DNA of 8,380 nt, taken from NCBI GenBank assembly GCA_900553315.1, contig USCW01000066.1:1-8380 (forward strand), in the 5' to 3' direction. The notes under the pieces were generated by a model that did no database searches, was not told the origin of the DNA, and worked only from the letters and a program-made list of their open reading frames with translations. Shown here in pieces: positions 1 through 5,304 of this stretch. Origin of the DNA: an uncultured Eubacteriales bacterium. Lineage in GTDB: Bacteria > Bacillota > Clostridia > Christensenellales > Aristaeellaceae. Each line of letters starts with the position of its first letter. The first letter of the stretch is position 1. Made by a program: the position numbers and the translations under genes.

Positions 1-121
1 AGAAGCGCCTCTCCCCCAGACCCCCTCTCCCGAAGAGCGGCTGGCGTTTGGGTTGTGCCTTTCTTCTTAGTTGGTTCCGCCTGAGCGTTGGGCTTGTCTT
101 CGATAGGCTTGGTTGTGGTCA

Positions 122-142
122 CGGCGGCTGACAGAGCCGCCG
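122..142. repeat. Short GC-rich hairpin
   Basis: The arms CGGCGGC (122-128) and GCCGCCG (136-142) are perfect complements around a 7-base loop, TGACAGA. No T-run follows on the plus strand, so it does not look like an intrinsic terminator in that direction. It is the first of the hairpins in this intergenic region; its role is unknown. Confidence 0.5.
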
Positions 143-197
143 CGACCTGCCAACGCGGGGTACCCACATAGTTGGAGGTGTGATCGGGCGAAGGTTT

Positions 198-290
198 CCA
201 AAGGGCGATTGCAAAGCCCTTTGGCCGTGCCCGTAGGCACGGAATCCCCTTGACTCCTTCCGCAGAAGGAGCTGTCAGCCGAAGGCTGAC
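198..290. repeat. Compound palindromic repeat: four consecutive hairpins
   Basis: Four perfect hairpins lie almost end to end. 198-206 pairs with 216-224 (9 bp, CCAAAGGGC). 225-231 pairs with 236-242 (7 bp, loop CGTA). 254-260 pairs with 265-271 (7 bp, CTCCTTC, loop CGCA). 274-280 pairs with 284-290 (7 bp, GTCAGCC, loop GAA). The pattern resembles the modular palindromic intergenic repeats (REP/BIME-like) found in many copies in gut Firmicutes genomes; that resemblance is from memory. The block lies just upstream of the coaE promoter and is probably not part of the coaE transcript. Mosaic repeat DNA is the best call; a structured RNA cannot be excluded. Confidence 0.55.
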
Positions 291-312
291 GGAGGATACC
301 CCTTCCACCCTT

Positions 313-341
313 TTGTCAAAAGCCCTCATTCGTAGTATAAT
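313..341 (+). promoter_or_regulatory. Sigma-A type promoter of the coaE operon
   Basis: The -35 box TTGTCA (313-318) is followed by a 17-bp spacer and a perfect -10 box TATAAT (336-341). Transcription would start near 348, giving a leader of about 59 bases before the coaE start codon. The near-consensus sequence suggests constitutive, housekeeping-level expression of coaE and the genes behind it. Confidence 0.8.
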
Positions 342-357
342 ACCCCCATCTTCCCCG

Positions 358-377
358 ATGCAGGGAATCCCCTGCAT
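358..377 (+). promoter_or_regulatory. Hairpin in the coaE 5' leader
   Basis: ATGCAGGG (358-365) pairs perfectly with CCCTGCAT (370-377) around the 4-base loop AATC. It lies inside the predicted leader and ends 13 bases before the ribosome binding site AAGGAGG (391-397). It would not block that site. It might stabilise the 5' end of the transcript or be a trace of the upstream repeats; no known riboswitch is recognised. Confidence 0.4.
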
Positions 378-406
378 GCTGCGTTGATTCAAGGAGGAAT
401 GCTATC

Positions 407-1012
407 GTGCGGGTACTGGGACTGACGGGCGGCATTGCCTGTGGAAAAAGCAACGTTTCCGACGCGCTGCGCCAGTTGGGCGCAGTCATTATTGACGGGG
501 ACGTGCTCTCCCGTGAGCTGACCCGCCCGAACGGACGGGCGCTCCCGGAAATACGGCGGCAGTTTGGCGGCGAGGTATTTCATGCGGATGGAACGCTGAA
601 CCGGCGGGCGCTGGGGGCGGTCATCTTCTCCGATGCGAAGCGCCGAGCTCAGCTGGATGGCATCATGCAGCCGCTGCTGCGCCAGCGCATTCTGGAAGAG
701 ATGGAAGCGGCCCGTCAGGCAGGGGCAGAGTTCGCCGTGCTGGATATGCCGCTCCTATATGAGGCGGGGCTGGACAAGCTCTGCGACCGGGTTTGGTGCG
801 TGTCGCTCCCGCGGGAGATGCAGGTGCAGCGCCTGATGGCCCGCGACGGCTTCACCCGCGCCGAGGCGGAGGCGCGTCTGAGCAGTCAAATGGATGCCGC
901 CGAAAAGGCCCGCCGAGCGGATGTGGTGATTGACACCAGCGGTTCCATCCAGTACACTAGAGATCAGATTCCCGCACTCTTGGAGGACGAACGCCGACAG
1001 ACGGCCAAATAA
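407..1012 (+). CDS. coaE: Dephospho-CoA kinase
   Basis: The enzyme phosphorylates the 3'-hydroxyl of the ribose of dephospho-CoA with ATP, the last step of coenzyme A synthesis, in the cytoplasm. The 201-aa length is normal for the family. A P-loop GGIACGKS sits at residues 8-15, followed by DGD at 30-32 and the family motif DMPLLYE at 113-119. The lid-region signature QRLMARDGFTRAEAEARL follows at about 141-158, and the DVVIDTSGS strand at 172-180; many homologues have N where this has T177. The start is GTG at 407, chosen because AAGGAGG at 391-397 lies 9 bases upstream; the nearby ATG at 399 is out of frame. It is first in an operon with the lytic transglycosylase 10 bases downstream. Confidence 0.95.
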   Translation: MRVLGLTGGIACGKSNVSDALRQLGAVIIDGDVLSRELTRPNGRALPEIRRQFGGEVFHADGTLNRRALGAVIFSDAKRRAQLDGIMQPLLRQRILEEMEAARQAGAEFAVLDMPLLYEAGLDKLCDRVWCVSLPREMQVQRLMARDGFTRAEAEARLSSQMDAAEKARRADVVIDTSGSIQYTRDQIPALLEDERRQTAK

Positions 1013-1022
1013 AGGAGAACCT

Positions 1023-1994
1023 ATGGAACCAATGACACCGGTGCGTCACAGACGCGCTGACAGATACAGGGAGCTTCCCGCAGAAGCGCCGCAGGAAGCA
1101 CCTGCGGAGAACGTTCAGGAGCCGATACAGGAGCCGATTGCGGCTGCACCGACGCTGCGGGCGCAAACGCCTCCGCGTCCCGCCGCACTGCGTGCGCCTC
1201 GGCCACAGCTTCCCTTGGAAGCGGAAGCTGCCGCCCCCATGGAGCGGCCTCCGCGAGCCGCAGCATTGCGCAAGCGTCCGCAGGAGAAGGTCAAGGCAGA
1301 CGCGCATCGGATGCCCACGTGGCTGACCATTACCATCTGTGTGTGCATTCTGCTGTGCGGTGCGCTGTTCGCCGGCGAGTGTCTCATGCGGGCCTATCTG
1401 ACCCAGCGGCAGAACGAGCGGGAGGCGGCCTATCAGCGCGTTGTGGACGCGCATCCGCTGCCCAGCGACATTCGCACGCTGATCGAGCAATACGCGGCGG
1501 AGAGCAATTTGCAGCCCGCTTTTGTGGCTTCTATCGTGCTGAATGAAAGCTCCTACCGCACGGACGCGGAGAGCGGCGTGGGGGCACGGGGTCTGATGCA
1601 GCTGATGCCGGAGACGGCGCAATGGATCGCGGGCAAGCTGAAGCTGGAAAATTACTCCTTCGCCATGATGTACGACGCGGAGACGAACATCCGTTTTGGC
1701 ACATGGTATTTGAATTATCTGGCGGGGCTGTTTCAGGGTGATCCGACGCTGGTGGCCTGTGCTTATCACGCGGGGCAGGGCGAGGTGCGCGGCTGGCTCA
1801 GCGATCCCGGTCTATCCGAGGACGGTGTGACGCTGAAGCTGGAGAACCTTGCCGACGGCCCGACCAAAACCTATGCGGGGAGAGTGACGAGAGATTATGG
1901 CATTTATGAAGCGCTTTATTACACCCCGGCGGAAACGCCTGCTGACGTGGCTGCTGACGCTGGCGCTGGTCTGCTGCGTGGTTCCGTGCGCTGA
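1023..1994 (+). CDS. Membrane-anchored lytic transglycosylase (SLT family)
   Basis: This enzyme should cleave the glycan strands of peptidoglycan non-hydrolytically, leaving 1,6-anhydro-muramic ends, outside the membrane. From ATG 1023 it has 323 residues: a cytoplasmic Pro/Ala/Glu-rich tail (1-97), one membrane segment (about 100-118) and a Slt domain (about 145-300). Visible Slt motifs are NESSY (174-178) with the likely catalytic E175, ARGLMQLMPETA (188-199), and AYHAGQGEVRGWL (247-259), where most relatives have AYNAG. An in-frame upstream ATG exists at 930 inside coaE, but AAAGGAG at 1011-1017 sits just before 1023 and fits far better. The Slt domain appears complete near residue 300; the last 23 or so residues are encoded by DNA that is also the start of the next gene (98-base overlap). 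coaE followed by such an enzyme is a familiar order in Clostridia. A 12-base tandem duplication lies at 1116-1139. Confidence 0.9.
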   Translation: MEPMTPVRHRRADRYRELPAEAPQEAPAENVQEPIQEPIAAAPTLRAQTPPRPAALRAPRPQLPLEAEAAAPMERPPRAAALRKRPQEKVKADAHRMPTWLTITICVCILLCGALFAGECLMRAYLTQRQNEREAAYQRVVDAHPLPSDIRTLIEQYAAESNLQPAFVASIVLNESSYRTDAESGVGARGLMQLMPETAQWIAGKLKLENYSFAMMYDAETNIRFGTWYLNYLAGLFQGDPTLVACAYHAGQGEVRGWLSDPGLSEDGVTLKLENLADGPTKTYAGRVTRDYGIYEALYYTPAETPADVAADAGAGLLRGSVR

Positions 1995-3480
1995 GGCCAC
2001 GAACGTGGGCGACAGCCTGTCCGTGGGCATTCAGTCCACCAAGACCAGTGCGATCCAGCCGCTTTTCCCCCTTGAGCGGGACATGATGAGCATTTATGAT
2101 TTGGTCTATGAGGGGCTTGTCGCTATTGACGACGATTATCTGCCCACCCCCGCACTGGCCGAAAGCTGGGAGATGTCTAACGGCGGCAAGACATGGACGT
2201 TCACCCTGCGGGACAATGTGAGCTTTTCCGACGGTACACCCTTGACGGCTAATGATGTGGTCGCCACGGCGCAGTACATCCTGAATCGCGCCACAGACCA
2301 GTATGTAGACGACAAGGGCTACTACCGTAACCTGCACTATTTCATCAATTCCATTTCCTCCAAGGGCGACCGCACCGTGGTCGTCAAGACCAGCCGCCCT
2401 TACTGGGGCATGCTGTATGCCATGACGTTCCCGGTGCTGCCCGCAGACCGGGTCGGTGACGATAACCCGCCCGGTACGGGGCCTTATGTGATCCAGTCCT
2501 TTTCCGCAGGAGATTATCTCTATCTGATGGCGAACCCGCTCTGGTGGCAGACGCAGCCCAAGGTGCAGGAGATCACCGTGACCTGCTACACTAGCGACAA
2601 GGAAGTCATTGAGAGTTACGAATATGCCCGGGTGGATACGATTTTCACCCGTTCCATTGCCGCAGCCCAGCATAAGTCTGGCACCGCATCGCTGGCGCTG
2701 GACTATCGCACCAGTCAGCTGGAAACCCTGCAAATGAATAATTCCTCTTGGGAGCTGACGGAGAATGTGCGCAAGGCGATTCGTTATTTGGTGGATCCGG
2801 ATAAGATCGCAAGCAACGTGTATATGGGCATGGTGAACCGGACGGACACGCCCCTTCCCAGCGGCACATGGATGTACAACAGCAGCATTACCTTTGAGAA
2901 GAGCCTGGACAAGGCGATTGCGCTGCTGGAGGAGGATGGCTGGTATCTGTCTGAGGGCAGTACGGTACGCGTCAAGACGAACGACAACGGCGATGTGAAG
3001 CGGCTGCATCTGAGCTTTTATGTGTACGAGGAGCCGGACAACGACGTGCGCGTTGAGGCGGCGAACATGATTGCGGACATGCTGGCTGTGGCGGGGATTG
3101 AGGCTACGCCCACGACCGTGACTTTGACGGAGATGTCCGAGCGGCTGGGCGCCGGTTCCTTTGACTTGGCGCTGGTCGCCTATGCCATGGATGTATGTCC
3201 CGATCCGGGGTTCATACTCATTCGCGGCAACACGGGCAATTACTGCCGCTACCGCAGCGACAATATGACCGAGCTGTGCAACACGCTCCGCAAGCAGACA
3301 ACGCAAGCCGATTATCAAAACGTGCTCTATCAGATTCAGCAGCAGTTTGCTGACGATTGTCCCTTCCTCTGTCTCTACAACCGTGCCGGCGCGGTACTGA
3401 CCCGCAAAATGTACACGACCGCCCGCAACGTCCGCGAACTGGAGCTCCTGCGAGGAATAGAGCTGTTTCACGAGGAGTGA
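1897..3480 (+). CDS. Extracellular substrate-binding protein, peptide/nickel ABC type (SBP_bac_5)
   Basis: The product (527 residues from ATG 1897) resembles the OppA/DppA/NikA family, which captures oligopeptides or related ligands outside the cell for an ABC importer. A signal peptide is clear: basic RRKR, hydrophobic core at about 15-30, and likely signal peptidase I cleavage after CAEA (residue 34). I see no canonical lipobox, so how it stays at the cell surface is unclear. Family motifs include WTFTLRDNVSFSDGTPLTAND (100-120) and GTGPYVIQSF (193-202); the C-terminal lobe is complete and the length is normal. The start could also be ATG 1906 (MKRFITP); only weak purine-rich ribosome binding sites (1877-1884, 1889-1894) precede either, so translation may be coupled to the upstream gene, which it overlaps by 98 bases. 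No permease or ATPase gene is visible, so the ligand and the transporter partner are unknown. A secreted binding protein beside a transglycosylase could suggest uptake of muropeptides, but that is inference. Confidence 0.88.
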   Translation: MAFMKRFITPRRKRLLTWLLTLALVCCVVPCAEATNVGDSLSVGIQSTKTSAIQPLFPLERDMMSIYDLVYEGLVAIDDDYLPTPALAESWEMSNGGKTWTFTLRDNVSFSDGTPLTANDVVATAQYILNRATDQYVDDKGYYRNLHYFINSISSKGDRTVVVKTSRPYWGMLYAMTFPVLPADRVGDDNPPGTGPYVIQSFSAGDYLYLMANPLWWQTQPKVQEITVTCYTSDKEVIESYEYARVDTIFTRSIAAAQHKSGTASLALDYRTSQLETLQMNNSSWELTENVRKAIRYLVDPDKIASNVYMGMVNRTDTPLPSGTWMYNSSITFEKSLDKAIALLEEDGWYLSEGSTVRVKTNDNGDVKRLHLSFYVYEEPDNDVRVEAANMIADMLAVAGIEATPTTVTLTEMSERLGAGSFDLALVAYAMDVCPDPGFILIRGNTGNYCRYRSDNMTELCNTLRKQTTQADYQNVLYQIQQQFADDCPFLCLYNRAGAVLTRKMYTTARNVRELELLRGIELFHEE

Positions 3481-3490
3481 GGGGGGTATG

Positions 3491-3540
3491 CGAGGGAGGG
3501 GGCCTTTCTGAAGAAAAGGCCCCCTCCCTCGCGCTCTTTC
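3491..3540 (+). terminator. Strong hairpin terminator of the coaE operon
   Basis: A perfect 17-bp stem pairs 3491-3507 with 3515-3531 (arms beginning CGAGGGAGGGGGCC) around a 7-base loop. It starts 10 bases after the stop codon of the binding protein. The T-rich tail is weak (CTCTTTC at 3534-3540), so release may be less efficient than at a classical intrinsic site, but the stem is very stable. Confidence 0.72.
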
Positions 3541-3552
3541 CCGGGAAGGCTG

Positions 3553-3587
3553 CTTCGAGGGGAGACGCTGGGGGAAAGGCCGCTTCT
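3553..3587. repeat. Possible dispersed repeat, related to bases 1-35
   Basis: The reverse complement of this 35-base stretch begins AGAAGCGGCCTTTCCCCCAG. The first bases of the window read AGAAGCGCCTCTCCCCCAG and both stretches end in CGAAG. The match requires small gaps and the sequence is low-complexity, so the relationship is tentative. Within 3540-3592 the motif GGGAAGGCTGCTTC also recurs as GGGAAAGGCCGCTTC. Confidence 0.3.
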
Positions 3588-3667
3588 CTAGGGCGTATCT
3601 GAAAAGCCAAAAGAGGAAGAAAACAAGAACAAAGATAAAATCATAAGGGTCGAAGAAAGTGAGCGGT

Positions 3668-3775
3668 ATGAAAGTATGCCGTTACAAACTGACAGATAAG
3701 GAATGTGAATAGATAGAGCCGCTTATCCCCGTTGCCCATACAGGATGACCTCAAAAGGATACGCCAATGGAAAAG
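3668..3775 (+). pseudogene. Decayed N-terminal fragment of an IS5-type transposase
   Basis: Read from ATG 3668, the frame gives RYKLTDKECE, a TAG stop (3710-3712), IEPLIPVAHTG, a TGA stop (3746-3748), then PQKD. This matches the typical start of IS5-family transposases of the DUF4096 group (RY-LTDEEWE-I-PLLP followed by TGRPRKDNRQ). The two stops replace expected codons, and a one-base shift after D would restore the RQ that normally follows. Only about 35 codons are recognisable; the catalytic DDE part is absent. The sequence GGGCGTATCTGAAAA at 3591-3605 could be the left end of the former insertion sequence, but I see no matching right end. Confidence 0.6.
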
Positions 3776-3795
3776 CGCCAGATGACATTTGCTGC

Positions 3796-3830
3796 GAAAA
3801 AATCTGCCAAGAGCAGAACGCTCTTGGCAG
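3796..3830 (-). terminator. Intrinsic terminator on the minus strand
   Basis: Read on the minus strand, a perfect 10-bp stem CTGCCAAGAG / CTCTTGGCAG (3830-3821 with 3813-3804, 7-base loop) is followed directly by ATTTTTTC (3803-3796). This is the classical intrinsic terminator layout. On the plus strand the hairpin lacks a T-run, so it works in one direction only. It lies about 300 bases beyond the stop of the TlpA-like gene and is the first good terminator for that operon; the inverted-repeat element 3926-4101 lies between. Confidence 0.7.
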
Positions 3831-3925
3831 CAAAAATATGATTTCATGGTCCTCTTGATGAGGTGCGGTTCAGTTTTCCTTTCATAAAAGCGGAAAAACG
3901 TATGGGAATCTGAACAAACTGAGAA

Positions 3926-4101
3926 GTACTTACGGCAATACCGCACAATTCGTGGACAGCGTAGGCGATGCCTTTTCCGCCATCTGCTGCTTGCAGATTT
4001 TTCGATTTACCTCCAGTAAACCTTCAAAATCTGCCATTGCATCTGACGAAAAATTCATTCGCCTCCGCACCAACTCATTTGTGCGGTATTGCCTTAAGCA
4101 C
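3926..4101. mobile_element. MITE-like element with 23-bp terminal inverted repeats
   Basis: The left end (3926-3948) and the reverse complement of the right end (4079-4101) agree at 21 of 23 positions: GTACTTAC against GTGCTTAA, followed by the identical 15-mer GGCAATACCGCACAA. The element is 176 bp, too small for a full transposase, and its composition is more AT-rich than the flanking genes. No clear target-site duplication is visible next to these ends, so the true borders may differ. It most resembles a miniature inverted-repeat element mobilised by a transposase elsewhere; a relic of a longer insertion sequence, possibly linked to the transposase fragment at 3668, is the alternative. Confidence 0.55.
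3930..4058 (-). CDS. Small open reading frame inside the inverted-repeat element (doubtful)
   Basis: From ATG 4058 the minus strand encodes 42 residues, beginning MNFSSDAMADFEGLLEVNRK and ending STNCAVLP, with the stop within the outer inverted repeat. The same frame stays open upstream across the other inverted end (it reads RTNELVRRR just before the ATG), so it may be the tail of a longer former protein. The composition looks protein-like, but there is no clear ribosome binding site and I recognise no domain. I would treat it as element-borne sequence rather than a working gene. Confidence 0.2.
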   Translation of the reverse strand: MNFSSDAMADFEGLLEVNRKICKQQMAEKASPTLSTNCAVLP

Positions 4102-4128
4102 GGGATATTGTCTGCGCCGCTTCGTCGA

Positions 4129-5271
4129 TTAGTTGCCGTCCGGCTTCATCATCATGTCCTTGTCCAGCGTCGCCATGTCTCTGGCTAGTGCCTCGTCAAT
4201 GAGATCCTGAAGCACCTTCATCTGGCCTTCGTTGTTGATACCGCCCAGGATCGGCTCGCCCACCATCCGTCCATTGCGGTCCACCACCACCGTGGTGGGG
4301 AATGCCGTGATGCTGTAGGTCAGCTGGCCTGCTTCACTCTCCGCAGGGAAGTAAATATTCTGATACATGGCGCCCTTCTTTTCCAGAATGCTCTTGGCTT
4401 CCGCGATCATGCTCTCGTCGCCGCCGATGGTGTCGGCGTTGATACCGACCAGCGCGCCGCCCTTCAGCTTGAGCTCCTCGTTGAGCGCGTTCAGCTCACT
4501 CAGCTCCGCAATGCAGGGCGCACAGCCGGAGAACCAGAAGTTGACCACGGTAACGGAGTTTTTCTTAAACAGTTCGTTGGTCACGGGGTTGCCGTCCAGA
4601 TCCATACCCTCAAAGTCAGGGAACTTCTCGGACGAATCATCTTCCATGCTGCCGTCCGCCGTGGTCGTCTCTTCGCTCCCCATGACCATGCCGCCGTCCG
4701 CCATGGTCATCCCTTCGCTCCCCATGACCATGCCGCCGTCCGCCGTTACCATGCCGCTCTCCATGGCCATGTTCGAGTCCGCCGTCATGGCGTCTTTCGG
4801 CGTGAGTCTTTCCATTTCCGCATCCAGCCGGCGGATGGTCTCAATATCCTCCAGCAACAGCGTATATTCTTCCTCAGTAAACTTTTCCTTCGACGTCTCC
4901 AACTGCGCCGCCAGATAGTCGGCATAACTCATGTCCATGTCCGGCTGCTTGTCCATCATGCCGAAAAACTTGTTCCACAGATCCATGTTTTTCTCGAACA
5001 CGGCGTTCATTTCGGTCGTCAGCATTTCCAGCTTCTTTTCAGCGCAGGCGCATTCATTTTCACAGTCGCACTGCTTTTCGCACGGGCAGCCGTCCACGCC
5101 TTTGCCGTCCATCATGCAGGGGCAGGTTTCCTCCATGGTCTGTGTCTCGTCCATTCCGGCCGTGCCCGTGCAGCAGGCGTCTGCGCAACAGGCGGAAGCG
5201 GCTCCCATGGTGGTCAGCATACACAGCGTCAGCAGCAGCGCGATCCAGGTCTTCTTCCAGGTCTTCTTCAT
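4129..5271 (-). CDS. Exported TlpA/ResA-type thioredoxin with Cys- and Met-rich N-terminal region
   Basis: The C-terminal part (about 214-365) is a TlpA/ResA-like thioredoxin fold: FWFSGCAPC with the redox pair C250/C253, and the cis-proline loop AFPTTVVVD (P325). Such proteins reduce or exchange disulfides outside the membrane. The 380-aa length is roughly twice that of a plain TlpA. A signal peptide (1-27) precedes CCADACC (28-34). Residues 50-76 hold four C-x-C pairs, three of them at 6-residue intervals (62/64, 68/70, 74/76). A mostly helical acidic stretch (80-155) follows, then Met-rich 14-residue repeats (about 164-208). There are 12 Cys before residue 77 and none until the active site, so the N-terminus looks like a metal-binding or thiol-storage module. 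A lipoprotein start is possible but the lipobox (ASAC) is poor. GGAGGA lies 8 bases before the ATG; the upstream iron-sulfur gene ends 33 bases before that ATG, so the two form an operon. Confidence 0.88.
   Translation of the reverse strand: MKKTWKKTWIALLLTLCMLTTMGAASACCADACCTGTAGMDETQTMEETCPCMMDGKGVDGCPCEKQCDCENECACAEKKLEMLTTEMNAVFEKNMDLWNKFFGMMDKQPDMDMSYADYLAAQLETSKEKFTEEEYTLLLEDIETIRRLDAEMERLTPKDAMTADSNMAMESGMVTADGGMVMGSEGMTMADGGMVMGSEETTTADGSMEDDSSEKFPDFEGMDLDGNPVTNELFKKNSVTVVNFWFSGCAPCIAELSELNALNEELKLKGGALVGINADTIGGDESMIAEAKSILEKKGAMYQNIYFPAESEAGQLTYSITAFPTTVVVDRNGRMVGEPILGGINNEGQMKVLQDLIDEALARDMATLDKDMMMKPDGN
4671..4744 (-). repeat. In-frame 42-bp tandem repeat in the TlpA-like gene
   Basis: Two identical 32-base blocks (4671-4702 and 4713-4744) recur with a 42-bp period, so each unit adds 14 residues, ADGGMVMGSE followed by a variable GMTM or ETTT. 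Weaker copies flank it on the protein level (ADSNMAMESGMVT before, ADGSM after), giving three to four units. The near-perfect DNA identity points to a recent expansion, and copy number could vary between strains. Confidence 0.8.
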
Positions 5272-5304
5272 TGATAATGTCCTCCGTTTCTTTTCTTCCT
5301 TTAA

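Larger units (their letters stand above)
1..300. other. Non-coding, hairpin-rich intergenic region
   Basis: I find no convincing gene here on either strand: reading frames are short, lack a ribosome binding site, and resemble nothing I recognise. The stretch instead holds a series of short perfect hairpins (122-142, 198-224, 225-242, 254-271 and 274-290). Its first 35 bases resemble the reverse complement of 3553-3587. I do not recognise a tRNA, tmRNA, SRP RNA, 6S RNA or T-box leader. The window begins inside this region, so the upstream gene is not visible; polA is a common upstream neighbour of coaE in Firmicutes, but that is only an expectation. Confidence 0.6.

Noticed and set aside
122..290. 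CRISPR array
   Set aside because: The hairpins differ from each other and there are no regularly spaced direct repeats.
1..400. Possible riboswitch, T-box or 6S RNA upstream of coaE
   Set aside because: No conserved core motif of these families could be recognised; most of the structure lies upstream of the promoter at 313-341.
930..1022. Upstream in-frame start of the transglycosylase at 930
   Set aside because: It lies within coaE with no ribosome binding site, while ATG 1023 has AAAGGAG just upstream.
957..1769. 270-codon minus-strand frame opposite the transglycosylase
   Set aside because: Arg/His/Gln-rich composition typical of antisense frames; the plus strand encodes a clear Slt domain.
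1798..3471. Long open frame on the minus strand (557 codons) opposite the binding protein
   Set aside because: It is antisense to a clear SBP_bac_5 protein with a signal peptide and family motifs, has no recognisable domain, and arises from GC-rich codon bias.
3357..3602. 81-codon plus-strand frame over the end of the binding protein and its terminator
   Set aside because: It starts inside the binding protein in another frame and reads through the terminator stem; composition is repeat-like.
3641..3946. 101-codon minus-strand frame in the mobile-DNA region
   Set aside because: It lies opposite the transposase relic and crosses the minus-strand terminator; no ribosome binding site and no domain.
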